Part shown: positions 9,740-20,962 of the stretch, in pieces | How the letters are laid out: each line of letters starts with the position of its first letter | How positions within the stretch are numbered: the stretch's first letter is position 1 | Assembly: GCA_907163345.1 (NCBI GenBank) | Contig: CAJQUN010000513.1 | Coordinates: forward strand, 310,001-374,000 | Source: Haberlea rhodopensis | Lineage: Eukaryota; Streptophyta; Magnoliopsida; Lamiales; Gesneriaceae | Direction of reading: 5' to 3' | DNA length: 64,000 nt | Position numbers and translations under genes: made by a program | The notes under the pieces: generated by a model | What the model was told of the DNA's origin: nothing | Database searches by the model: none | What the model saw: only the letters and a program-made list of their open reading frames with translations

Positions 9740-10530
9740 CTGTTATAGCTATAAGATGATGATGTATAAGATGATGATGCTTATATGATGATGATGTATA
9801 AGATGATGATGTATAAGATGATGATGCTATAAGATGATGATGCTTATATGATGATGATGTATAAGATGACGATGCTTATAAGATGATGATGTTATATGAT
9901 GATGATGTATAAGATGATGATGTATAAGATGATGATGCTTATATGATGATGATGTATAAGATGATGATGTATAAGATGATGATGCTATAAGATGATGATG
10001 CTTATATGATGATGATGTATAAGATGACGATGCTTATAAGATGATGATGTTATATGATGATGATGTATAAGATGATGATGTATAAGATGATGATGCTTAT
10101 ATGATGATGATGTATAAGATGATGATGTATAAGATGATGATGCTATAAGATGATGATGCTTATATGATGATGATGTATAAGATGACGATGCTTATAAGAT
10201 GATGATGTTATATGATGATGATGTATAAGATGATGATGTATAAGATGATGATGCTTATATGATGATGATGTATAAGATGATGATGTATAAGATGATGTAT
10301 AAGATGATGATGCTTATATGATGATGATGTATAAGATGATGATGCTATAAGATGATGATGCTATAAGATGACGATGCTTATAAGATGATGATGTATAAGA
10401 TGATGATGCTATAAGATGACGATGCTTATGTGATGATGATGTTATAAGATGATGATATTTATGAAATGATGATACTCATATGATGAAGATGTTATAAGAT
10501 GGTGATAATTATAAGATGATGATTTTAATC
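9740..10530 (+). repeat. ATAAGATGATGATG array with a 158-bp higher-order period
   Basis: Short units of about 14-19 bp (TATAAGATGATGATG variants) are arranged in a larger unit: the marker GATGACGATGCTTATAAG recurs at 9865, 10023 and 10181, exactly 158 bp apart. The order decays after about 10300. Confidence 0.9.
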
Positions 10531-11790
10531 ATTCATGTCAAGAATTAATGACTATATGCATGGCTATGAAACAGGGACATTGGAGTGTCCAGGGTGTATA
10601 GGCATTAGAGGAATGTTGGGTAAAGACCCACTACTCTATTGATTTTCTTCCCACAGTATGGTATGCCGTGCGGAAACGTCCATCTTATTGGTAGGTTTGA
10701 GGTGAACCTAGAGAGGCAGTGACTAGTTTGTCTGCCGTGTGTGTGCAGCACCAAGAGGGGCTTGTTAGAGCCGTTATACTGCTCGTAGGAACCAAGTGTG
10801 GCAAATCGTAAGGTGATACGATGTGGATTGTGGTGGACTCTAGTAGTCACCATGTCATCGAGGTTGAGGTTGTGCATGCCTCACTGAAACGTGTATACGT
10901 TATGTTTAATCTTGGTGAGACTTGTCTGTGACAGCTCATGATGTTGGAGTACCAACAAGAGAGTCATCAAGTCGTCGTTGATTCGATCTGGGAATCCATG
11001 TATTTGGGATGCAATGGGTTTATTGCATGTCCTTTCAAGTTTGAAACTCTGAGGAGTCTCGATTGTTTGTTTATGACCAGGATGTGGTTCTTGGGATATC
11101 CAGAGGTGGACATCTTATGAGATATCTTTTGTGTGAATCTGTGGCCGTGAGTTGCCCAATTTGAGTTGCAATGATGCGACTGCTCCTTCGACAGAGGAGG
11201 TTTGAAAGTGGAAACCAGGTTTGGTGTGTGTACACCGTGGGATACTAGTGTTTCCCTCGTAACGATGTATGTTAGACATCGTGAGTCATGATAAGAGATG
11301 TCATTGAATGATATCTACGATGGAATCGGGAGCGATTCGGATCCTCGCAGTTTCAGTTGACTAACTGCTTTTGGATTGTTAGCGTGGGTTGCGCTGACGC
11401 TTTTTGACGTTATGATGGATTTGGAAGTCTATTCCACTTCAGGGTTGACACGAGGTCAACGTCCCCACGGTTGAGGTGTCATTCAGGATGCGTCCTTACT
11501 GGTTGTATTAGAACGAAGGATGATTGTCCGATCTACAGTCGTAAGTATCGGTTGTTTTGCAGTCATGAGGGACTGACTTTTGGGATGACCCGCATCGAGG
11601 TACGTTTGCCTCTTGGGTGATATATTGGTTTTGGGTAAGTCGCCCTGTTTCAGAGTTGATGTGAGGTAAGTATCCTCGCGTTTATTAAGACGATTCTGAT
11701 ATGGTCAAGAATCGAGGTTATGGCTTCATGTTGTTGTGTAGCCTGGGTGTTATGTGATACACCGGTACTAATTTCGAGGACGAAATTCTT
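10531..11790 (+). other. LARD1 internal domain, 3' structured non-coding part
   Basis: No open frame longer than about 90 codons and no retroviral motif. Many short inverted repeats recur at the matching place in LARD2 and LARD3, e.g. GGAC-attggagt-GTCC (about 10576), GGGT-aaa-GACCC (about 10618), AGTTGC-aatgat-GCGACT (about 11162), ACGATGT...ACATCGT (about 11262) and GAATCG-ggag-CGATTC (11323-11338). Several stems change in compensating fashion between families. Confidence 0.6.
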
Positions 11791-11804
11791 TTAGTGGGGG
11801 ATAT
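11771..11804 (+). other. LARD1 pre-PPT motif and polypurine tract
   Basis: ATTTCGAGGACGAAAT then TTAGTGGGGGATAT, directly before the 3' LTR. The first motif also precedes the tract in gypsy-P (about 51042-51057) and, inverted, in gypsy-M and LARD3; LARD2 has a variant. This ties the non-coding LARDs to chromoviruses. Confidence 0.85.
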
Positions 11805-14351
11805 TGTGATGACCTGGGATTGGAGATGTTAATCCCAGAGTGTTAATAACCCCTAAAGATGCTTTACGTAGCGATTTGGAGTTTAATCGCGGTGTTGGGC
11901 CTTCTGGGCTCGTCTATTTGAGTAATTGGGATCGTTGGATCTCGAGGTTGAGATTGTATTCTCATTTCGGTGAAAACCTGTAAGTTGGGTTTTTAATGCG
12001 TCTCGGGATCTCGGGTGCTTGGTGTGGGCACCGGTGGGGGGTTTTTGAGTTAGAGAGAGAATTTTTGAAAACAGATGATTTTAATGAATCATGATGTATT
12101 TGTGGGGCTATTAGTATTTCGGGGTATTTTGCTATAAATACAAGTTGAACCCGAGATTTTTATTAAAAATTGCATTTCAGCCCCACCTTCCCTCCTTCTC
12201 TCTCTCCCCGCCGAAACCCGCCTGCTACAGTTCCCCCGCGCACGAAAACGCCGCGCCCGCCGCCGTCCGGCCGCAGTTCGGCGCGTGCAACCTATCACCG
12301 GCTTCGTCTCGACGAGACGCACCTTTCCCCTCCGTCAATTCGAAGTTTCATCGCGGTTTGAGTTCGGATTTTACAGAAGAGCGGCGATCCCCAAATTCTA
12401 GGGTTTGTCGATTTTGGTCGATTTTCCTTCCGATTTTCGATTGGGTAACGTTCTTTACCTCTTTTTCGTCCCTCTCATGTAATTCCCTGCTTTATTTGGT
12501 GGATTTATGTTCGAATTTAAAGAACTTTAAGGGTTCGAATTTTAAAGGCTTGTTTGGTTCGAATCTATGCATTTTTTCGTGGGTTAAGGTTCGAAAATTG
12601 TGATTTTTGGCAGGGGTGTGGCGATTCTTGTTATGGGTCGTTTATTACATGTTTTAGATGTATAAGGATGTCTAATTGTGTTCGAATTTATGGCTTTGAA
12701 TTCGAATTTTGGGGATTTTTGGCAAGGGTGATGATTCTTGCTATTAATGGTTTAATTCACTTTTTAGTTGAATTATGGTGTTTAATTTGGGTTCGATTTG
12801 TGAGATAAGGGTTCGAGTTGTCTCATTCGTTCCCCTCCCTGTATGTACTCTGCCCCGGGTCTTTTAAATGATTTATTGTCGTGTGTTGACGATATGTTGA
12901 GGGTTATGGGTGTGCTTGAGCATGGTTGCATGTTCGTAAATAATCGTGAATTATTTATCGTGTTAGCACATCATTCCTCGGGGCATGGAACTCGAGCAAG
13001 GTTTGGCTCGGACTTCGAGGATTTAAGGTACGTTTAGCGTACGAGCATAACTTAAATGATGTTTTACAAGTATGATGCATGATTTAAAATACATGAAATG
13101 CTTTACTATGATGGCACCGTGACTTGGTTACGTTATGTTGAATCACATGGTGAAATGCTTGGTGCCGCTATGAAGCGAGCAAACGATGGGTGTGGTCGCT
13201 ACGGAGCGAACACCAGTAGTATGACGCTACTTTGAAGTAAGAAATGAAAATGTGGTGCTGATTAGATATCTAGGATATCTGTATTTTATTCCCTATTGGT
13301 AATGAATAGGAACAGAGACGTAGTTAATCAGAGAAGTGATTAACTAGTATCGGAAGTTAAGGAAGTCCCAATATGATATCTAGAATTACGATAATTGCTA
13401 GATAAGGAAAGATGTTATGAAATGTTGTTAATTCGAAACTGGTTAGGGTTAACCAATATGATGATTAACTGCATATTCAAGATTTGATGATTTATCTGTG
13501 TTGAGAACAGGGTTATTACAGGGGTACGCTAGGATGAGGATGATACCATCCAGGAAGTGTCACATATGTTCCACAATATTTACATTTTCGTAAATTATGT
13601 ATTATGTCATTATGATTATGAAATTGTGGAATTGGTATGCTCACCCCGTTGGGGGCTGTCTCTGTTGGGACAGGTGAACAGGTACATCGATGGCTTTGGA
13701 GATGAGCTCGAGCTGTTGATTGGATGTACTCCCAGGATCGTGGTACCAGGGCTTGATGGAGCACGGTATCGTATAGAGTACCTTTATGTACATATATACC
13801 CATGATGGTTACACACATATTCATGCTGCTCGCATGTGAGCACGATTATACTTGTACATGGGTTGTATATAAAGGCATGAGCCTTTCTCTCTCTCATTCT
13901 ATGTTACATGCAATTAGAGGTAGAATTGCTAAAGGTTATGAGAGTCATTAGTGTATGTGGGTGTTGAAACCCACTTTTGTTGCCATATGTGTGGTGTTAT
14001 CCCTGGCTGGGAATTTACTTGATATTGATGTATTCTGATGAGTATTATGTTTCCCTGGCCGGGGAATTATGTTGTGTGTTGTACTTTTATTTCGGGATAG
14101 CTCTATTTATGGGGAGACTCTGCCCAAATTTTTATAAAAGTCCACAATGTAAAAAGTGGTGTAATGGGCGAACTCTATGAGTCTCTTGTTGTTAGGATGG
14201 TAAACTTTTAACATGGTATGTTAAAGAAAACTTTGTAATTGCCATTCAATGGTATATTACCATCGGAGTTCCCGAATGATTTTATGGAAAGTATGTGCCA
14301 CACAAATTGATTAATACACTAATCAAGGGTTAAGTATTTGGGGTCCTTACA
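11805..14351 (+). repeat. LARD1 3' LTR
   Basis: It runs from TGTGATGACC to GGGGTCCTTACA, 2547 bp, and lacks the 33 bp present at about 6336-6370 in the 5' LTR. TATA box at 12132-12140, donor/hairpin at 13028-13042, acceptor-like block near 13637-13690. The AATTC target copy follows at 14352. Confidence 0.95.
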
Positions 14352-14469
14352 AATTCGGATCGAGCACATCTCAACAGAGCAGCAAGCAACATACATCTTC
14401 ACCAAACCGCTCCCAGAGGCTAAGTTTAATTATTTTCGTCAAATTCTTGGATTAATTGACTTATCTTAA
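14352..14469 (+). CDS. Copia-1 pol, last codons after the LARD1 insertion
   Basis: The sequence continues the RNase H tail with FTKPLPEAKFNYFRQ, the standard C-terminal signature of plant copia pol, and ends at TAA 14467-14469. The first five bases are the duplicated target. Confidence 0.88.
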
Positions 14470-14855
14470 TAGTTTAGCTATGTTTTCTTTCGCGTTTAAA
14501 GAATCTTGTTCCCACAGATTGATAATACAATGTTCAGAAAGACACAGACCGGTCCGAACTTTCAGACCGATCTCTGTCAATCTGATGTTATCCCATAATC
14601 TGTTTGGACAATACATCATTTTTTTTAAAAAAAACAGCCCGGACTGATCGCATTTTAACCGCCTTAACTATATGTTATCCTGACCGTTTATTTTTGAATT
14701 TCTTTTCATCAGTCATCGAGATAAAGACACGTGTCTTCTCTCTCATATTTAGCGGGCTGAACATCTCATTTTATTTCACTTTTTACATATTACCGCTATT
14801 TGTTTTCTTACTCTCTCACTCTCCTTCATCCTTGCACCCTTTTACTTTCTCTCAA

Positions 14856-17332
14856 ATGGCTACCATTACTCACAACTCTCTCTCCGTTGAGTTTAATGAA
14901 ATCTACAGGACAGAAGATGCAGAGATGGTATCCATCTTCAGAGCTTTGGAATCTTCTGGTCTGAGAAACTTTCTGGAGTGCGGCACCGGTGTTTATGAAT
15001 CAGAAATCCACGAACTGTTCGCCAATGCCGTCTCCCAGAAGACATCAATATCTACTACCGTCAAGGGCACAACTTTTGAGATCTCGCCGTTGACGCTGGC
15101 CAAAACCTTTGGTCTCCCCAATTCCGGACTGACGGAATTTGGACAGATTCCTCAGGCGTCACTCTCGGATCTTCAAAAGAAGATATCTATTCTTGGCTCC
15201 CGCCTGCAACCATCGTTCAAGAAGAAGGAAATGCACTTTCATTTCCAGGTGCTGTGCGAGATAGTGGGCAAGCCTCTGTTGGGGAAAGCAGGAAGTTTTG
15301 ACGCAGTGACCGCAGAGAAGTTCAGAGCTATGGCGGCTATCGTATCCGGACAGAAGATGAACTGGTCCGTGATTCTGTTTGGAGTTCTGATGGAAACAGT
15401 GATTGCCTCGAAACAAGCTGCCTGCTTTGCTGTTCCCCTCAGTAAACTACTGGAGTCCTTGGAAATCGAGCTGGGAAAGCAGTCCGTTCTCAGCCCTTTC
15501 AAGATTTTAAACTCCAAAGGACTTGCTTTGCTGAAGTCCAAGAGTGCTCCGCCCACTCCCGCTACTCTGGCTGCTGTCAAGATTGAGAAGGGCGAAGAAC
15601 AGGCTGCTGCGCGCAAACCTCGCGTTAAACGCAAACTGACCATCCAGACTGATTCGGAAGAAACTCAGTCTGCTCCCTCGCCACCAATAAAGCCACCTCC
15701 CAAAAAGCCAAGAACCCAGATTACCAAGCCCAGCAAGCCTTTACCCCTGAAAGCATTACCCATATTGCCTCCACCCACAGCCACCCCTGCACCACAACCT
15801 TCCATCCAACCTTCACAGGCTCCAACTCCTGCACCAAAGTCACTATCCGAGTCCCCTCTGCCTCTCCCACGGTCAAAGGAATAGTTATCACTGAGTTGGG
15901 TGATTATACCCAATCAGGGATCAAGTCTCCTTCCTCCACCGGCAAGGGAAAAGCCATTCTCTCCGAACCCCTCTCCTCTAAACCAAAATCTGCAGCACAG
16001 ACAGCCATCGACATCGCTATGGAGGATGTTGATGAGAGGCTGAAGGAACTCATTGTGGTCTTTGATGAATATGTCCAGTACAGGACTATCAACCACATTG
16101 AGTTATTCATCGGAAAGTTGAGCAGACTGAAGAAGATGGAAGAGGAAGTTCTGAAAGGCACAGAGACTGATGATGTTCGGCTTGCCGTGTAGCGCAAAGA
16201 CTTATTTACGGCTATTCACAGATTCAGACTGGCCAATCTGCTTCTAGCTGCCAAGAAAAAGAACTTCGATCCGCTTGCTCCAACTGCCAGAGATGATGGG
16301 GCTGTAATTGCTCAATTAGAGATGGATGTTCATGCTCTTCACTTAGCTGTCCGTTTTCAACGACAGAAGCTTAGTATATCCACTCCCACAACCAGCCCGG
16401 ATCATCCCTCTGCAAGCAAGACTATGGCAGAACCCTTCATTGAGGTTATTCCTTCTGTTGTAACAGATCAGACTGCAGAGCAAATACCAGATCAGACTGC
16501 AGAGCCACTACCAGACCAGACAGCGGAGCAGCCATTACCTAATGCTCCGTCTGTGCCCGATGATGAACCATTGAATGTGTTGTTGGACTCTCCAACAACC
16601 TCCATTCCTTTGGGGTCCTCAGCCTCCCGTACTCAAATCAGTCCAACAGTAGAACTGGCACCAGTTGGCGCTTCAGACTTCGTCGATCCGGATCTGGTGG
16701 TGTCCACCATTGTTGCAGCTCTCCAGACTGAGGAGCCTTCCAGACCTAGCACTCCTCCAGTCCAATCCGATGAAGATATGGCTTTTATTCAAACATTTTC
16801 TTCGGATCTTGTCATCTTGATCCGGTCCTAAAGTCACCAAGCTGCTGTATCTTCACTTGTCCCGGTTGCTGAAGATGATGACCAGGCTTTGTCCTCATCA
16901 GATCGCTCTCCCAGCCAACACTCTGATGCACCTCCTTTTCTGGCAAAGACTCTTCAGCATCTCTCCGACAACTGCCTGTCTCTCTCTCAACGCGTTCTCG
17001 AAGTTCATCAAGGTCAGAGGCTTACAGCTTTGGACTTTGATTCTTTCAAAGAGGAGATGACTGCCAGTATCGGAAGCCTTCAGCGAGGCATAAACGATCT
17101 GTTTTCTCAACAAGCCTCTTACAAGAACAGTCTGAGAAAAGAGCAGATCGAGCTAGCCACTGAAGTCAGAGCATCTGTTGCCAATTCCCTCCGCGCTCAA
17201 GACGTTCGTCTTGACGCTATCAGCGCGCAGCTAGCTCAAGTTGTCGACTTTCTTCAAGAGATTGCTGCTGACAAAAAGGGGGAAAAGAAGAAAGACTTCA
17301 GGCCGCCTCCGTCTCAGTCTTCTAGAAAATAA
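14856..17332 (+). pseudogene. Copia-1 extra (env-position) ORF, broken
   Basis: It lies downstream of pol on the same strand, where Sireviruses carry an env-like gene. ATG 14856 (MATITHNSLS) opens a 342-codon segment to TAG 15882-15884, with a compact N-terminal domain (ECGTGVYESEIHELFANA, AGSFDAVTAEKF) and a proline-rich basic linker. A frameshift near 15850 moves the reading to the frame of 15896. Stops at 16190-16192 and 16829-16831 break that frame, which ends at 17332 in a heptad-rich segment (FSQQASYKNSLRKEQIEL) and a lysine-rich tail. I see no clear signal peptide or membrane helix, so 'env-like' describes position only. Copia-2 carries a homologue. Function unknown. Confidence 0.75.
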
Positions 17333-17399
17333 TTTTTTTCAGACTGTGTATTTAGGATTTTCTTGGTGATCAATAAAATCCTCTTTTGATTAAGTCTGT

Positions 17400-17482
17400 G
17401 TTCATTTATTTTGAACTTCAACATAAGGCTTAATAATAAAAGTTTAATCGATCCAACTCAATGATGTTCATTTATTTTGAAC
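17400..17482 (+). repeat. Two GTTCA-TTTATTT-TGAAC hairpins before the copia-1 PPT
   Basis: Perfect inverted repeats at 17400-17416 and 17466-17482. Copia-2 has three (20776-20863), one of them with a compensating change in the outer pair. Confidence 0.8.
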
Positions 17483-17570
17483 AAGAAGAAGTAATCGATC
17501 CGAAAGTTTTCGCTTCAGAGTTCTCTTCAGACTGATTAAAAAGACTTAGAAGCTAGGTTTTGTCATCATC

Positions 17571-17584
17571 AAAAAGGGGGAATT
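17571..17584 (+). other. Copia-1 polypurine tract
   Basis: AAAAAGGGGGAATT directly precedes the TGTTAG start of the 3' LTR; the same sequence is at 20949-20962 in copia-2. It primes plus-strand DNA synthesis. Confidence 0.92.
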
Positions 17585-18781
17585 TGTTAGTCCCGGATCT
17601 TATCGATGAGATTTTAAAGATGACAAAACAAATCAGACCGGATCGAGAGAAATCAGACTGACCAGAACGATCGCCCAAAACAGATCAAGCTGATAAGATG
17701 ACAAAGCATATCAGACCGGATCGAGGGTAATCAGACTGACCAGATCGATAGTTCAACAACAGAACAAGCTGATAAGTCACATTACTTATCAGACCGGATC
17801 GATGAATATCAGACTGACTCAACCGTGGCTTCAGATCGATCTCTATCTTTATCAGAACAGAACAGCTTAGGATACATACAGAATGGCTCCTCAGTCCGAA
17901 TCATTAACGGCTATTTATTGTAGCATTTAATGTTGTAATTAATGCTACAAAGGACCAAAGACTGAAGATTGCCATAATAGGTAAGAAGACAAAGAGTAGC
18001 TTACCTGACAGTCGCCGAAAGTATGAACCAGAACGGCAAGTTTCCTGAAGAAGAAGACTGAAGCCTACTCAGTGTTTAAGCAGAGTCAAAGTTGCATATT
18101 AAAGGAAATAATGTCGTTGGTACATTAAACTATAAAAGGATGCAACAAAAGGAACTTATAGACGCTGACTACTGACTCTTGATGTTCAATTGAAAAACGC
18201 ACAAGAAAGCAAAAATCAGCACAAGCTTACAAGTTCAGAAGCTCTCGAGCTGAAATCATTCTTAAGCACGTCTTATTTGTAACATTTGATCATTTAGGAT
18301 CACTGTGCGCATCTTGTGTTTTCCATATTGAAAATCAGAAAGTGAGAAACATATTGTAACTGTCAGACAGAGTGTGTCTGAGCAGATTGAGTGACTAGGA
18401 GTTTCAGATTGGTAGTGAGGTAAATCCAGTCTGAATCGGGTTTGTACAACAGGATTGTATAAATCAAAGTCTTCTAGTATAAACCTTCCTTAATTGGAAG
18501 AAGGGGAGACGTAGAAGGATTACACCACCTTCGAACTTCCAGAAACATATCCTGTGTATCTTATTTCTGCACTCGTTCTTTCTCACTAGCCATCGAGCCG
18601 TTCTTACATACAAGAACAGACCGTTCCGCACTTATATTTTCAGTGGTCTGTTTTGTACAAGAATTGATTAAGAAACAGATTTCTTTCACTAATCCGAAAG
18701 AAATCACGAAGGATTAATTTTTAGAAGGAGTGTTCATTCACCCCCCCCCCCCCCTCTAAACACTCCGGACCGATCCTAACA
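17585..18781 (+). repeat. Copia-1 3' LTR
   Basis: It opens with TGTTAGTCCCGG and ends with GATCCTAACA, 1197 bp. The U3 start has about 2.5 tandem units of roughly 78 bp (17617, 17695, 17774), each with CAGACCGGATCGA and CAGACTGA blocks, a likely enhancer array. A run of 14 Cs lies near 18741. Copia-2 aORF sequence resumes at 18782. Confidence 0.95.
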
Positions 18782-20661
18782 CAATCACCTCAGCAAAAAA
18801 AGCTGTCTGTTTTGCCGTTCTTCTGAGCAAGCTGCTGGAGTCTTTTAATGTCGAGCTGGGGAAAGCTTCAATACTCAGCCCATTCAAGGTCATCAATCCT
18901 AAGGGACTTGCATTGCTACGATCCAAAAGTGCTCCGCCAACTCCCAAGGATGTTCTGAATGTCAAAATGGAGGTTTGTGCAGAACAGGCAGCGGAGATGA
19001 AGACAACCAGGGCCAAGCGCAAGCTAGTAGTCCAGATTGACTCCGACGAAACTCAATCTGCTTCTACAACTTCATCCCCCAACAAACCTCTACCGAAGAA
19101 GCCACGAACCCAAATCACCAAACCCCTGGCAACCTTAAACCATAAACCCATAAATATCTTTCCTTCAACCAAAGCAATCACTGTATCCCAAGCTCCACCC
19201 CCAAAATCCCAAGCTCCACCTCAACCATCCAAAGCCCAACCATCCAAAGTTCCACCCACTATATCCAAGGTTGTGACCCGAGTCCCCACCAATATCCATG
19301 CTATCAAGGGAATTGTCATCAAAGAACTGGGTGACTACACCCAATCTGGAATTAAGCCCTAGTCTGTTGCTGGGAAGGGCAAAGCCATTATGACAGAGTC
19401 TGCACCTTCCAAGCCCAAATCAGCTGCTCAAAAAGCCATTGATATTGACATGGAAGACATAGAAGACAAAGTACAGGAATTGACTGTCATATTCGATGAA
19501 TGGGTCGAATACAGAACGGTCAATCACTTCAGCCTGTTCTTTGGAAAACTCAAGCGGTTGCATAAGATGGAACAAGAAGTCTTGAAAGGCAAAGAAACTG
19601 ATGATGTTCGCATTGCGGTGCATCGCAAGGAACTGTTCCTGGCAAAACACAGACTGAGGCTTGCCAATCTACTTATCCATGCCAAGAAGGCAAATTTTGA
19701 TGTCACCAACCCGACTGCCAAGGATGACGGTGCGGTCATAGCTCAGCTGGAGATGGACATTCTCACTCTTCATTTGGTTGTTAGCATGCATCGCCAGAGG
19801 GTCAATATTTCAACTCCGTTTCCCAGTCCGGATCAACCAACAGCTAGCCAGACTGTGGCAGAGCAAAGTTTCGAGCCACCAATTATTGAGACAGTGGAGC
19901 AGTCACTGCCTAATGCTCTGTTTGCTGCTGAGGCTGAGGCAATGGACACTGCTGGAATCCCCTACCACTTCCATTCCTTTTGTGTCCTCAGTCTCCGAAA
20001 TTCAGACCGGCACACTAGACGTACCTCAGACAGTTGTCCCACCAGACTTTGTCGATGCTGATCTAGTTGTGTCCAATATTGGTGCAGCTCTACAGATTGA
20101 GGAGCCCTCTGAAACAATCACTCATCCATATCAGTCTGATGCAGATTTGGCATTTTTACATCAATTTCTTCGGATCTAGTGGACTTAGTCCGGTCCGACT
20201 TGCGCCTATCTGCTGACTCCTCTGATGTGCCAACTGACAAAGGAAAAGAGCTGACTGTGTTACACGCTGAAGAAATCCCAGACTCCGTTGATGATGCTCC
20301 ATCAGTAGTCAAGTCCCTTCAAGAATTATCTGATAACTTTCTATTTCTCTCTCAACGAGTAAGAGAAGTTCATCAAAGTCAGCGGACAACGTCTATGGAT
20401 TTTGATTCTTTCAAAGACAAGATGATGGCAAGCATCAACGGTATTCAGCGTGGTCTGAATGATCTGTTCTCTCAACAAGCTTCATATAAGAACAGTCTGA
20501 GAAAAGAACAGATCGAGCTGGCTTCCGAAGTAAAAACTACCGTTGCCAAATCCCTCCTTGCTCAAGATAATCGCCTGGATGCTATTTGCGCTAAGCTTAC
20601 ACAGATCGTAGAATTCCTTCAGGAGATTGCTGCTGACAAAAAGGGGAAAAAGGAGAAATAA
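18782..20661 (+). pseudogene. Copia-2 extra (env-position) ORF, 3' fragment
   Basis: The fragment begins where copia-1 integrated and is collinear with the copia-1 ORF: KLLESFNVELGK, RSKSAPPTP, a proline-rich linker, MEDIEDKVQELTVIFDEW, a glutamate-rich middle and the C-terminal FSQQASYKNSLRKEQIEL block. TAG at 19360-19362 breaks the frame; it reopens in frame to about 19960, shifts frame there, and shifts again near 20179 for the last 160 codons. The C-terminal block is nearly identical in the two copies while the proline-rich and glutamate-rich parts vary, so the C-terminal helix region is the conserved part. No known domain recognised. Confidence 0.75.
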
Positions 20662-20775
20662 GTGGAGCCAGCACAAATAGAAGACGACGTAGATAACTGC
20701 CTGTAATGAATGACATAAATGTATTCATCAGACATGTTAATAAAAAAAAATCCTTCAGTCGAAATTCCCAATCTT

Positions 20776-20863
20776 ATTCATTTATTTTGAATAGTTCATT
20801 TATTTTGAACAAAAAGACTTAATCTATCTGAACAACAAACATCAGTGTTCATTTATTTTGAAC
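20776..20863 (+). repeat. Three TTCA-TTTATTT-TGAA hairpins before the copia-2 PPT
   Basis: ATTCA...TGAAT at 20776-20792, GTTCA...TGAAC at 20794-20810 and again at 20847-20863. The outer pair is A:T in the first and G:C in the others. Confidence 0.8.
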
Positions 20864-20948
20864 AAGAATACTTAATCGCTCTGAAAGAATATTCAACAAG
20901 AAAAAAGGACTTTATAAGAGGATTTTGAAGCTAGGTTTTGTCATCATC

Positions 20949-20962
20949 AAAAAGGGGGAATT
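20949..20962 (+). other. Copia-2 polypurine tract
   Basis: AAAAAGGGGGAATT directly before TGTTAG of the LTR. Confidence 0.9.

Larger units (their letters stand above)
5327..14351 (+). mobile_element. LARD1: 9.0-kb non-autonomous LTR retrotransposon inserted in copia-1 pol
   Basis: It is flanked by AATTC at 5322-5326 and 14352-14356. The LTRs are 2581 and 2547 bp. The internal region (7908-11804, 3897 bp) has no gag, protease, RT or integrase signature in any frame. It keeps a PBS, a polypurine tract and the ATTTCGAGGACGAAAT motif that chromoviruses carry before the tract, so it is a large retrotransposon derivative (LARD) probably moved in trans by a Ty3/gypsy chromovirus. The internal region is built of tandem arrays and short hairpins. 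LARD3 is the same family. Confidence 0.93.
1..18781 (+). mobile_element. Copia-1: Ty1/copia (Sirevirus-like) LTR retrotransposon, interrupted by LARD1
   Basis: Order seen: partial 5' LTR (1-224), initiator tRNA-Met PBS, gag, protease-integrase-RT-RNase H, an extra sense ORF, polypurine tract, 3' LTR (17585-18781). This gene order with integrase before RT defines Ty1/copia; the long spacer and extra ORF after pol resemble Sireviruses (family knowledge). The 224 bp shared by the two LTRs differ only in a C-run, so insertion looks recent. The 5' LTR start and left target duplication lie outside the window. The element sits in the extra ORF of copia-2: the sequence resumes in that ORF at 18782. 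Confidence 0.93.

Noticed and set aside
14604..14855. Upstream extension of the copia-1 extra ORF before ATG 14856
   Set aside because: The extension is hydrophobic low-complexity translation of a T-rich untranslated stretch; the ATG at 14856 opens the domain-like part.
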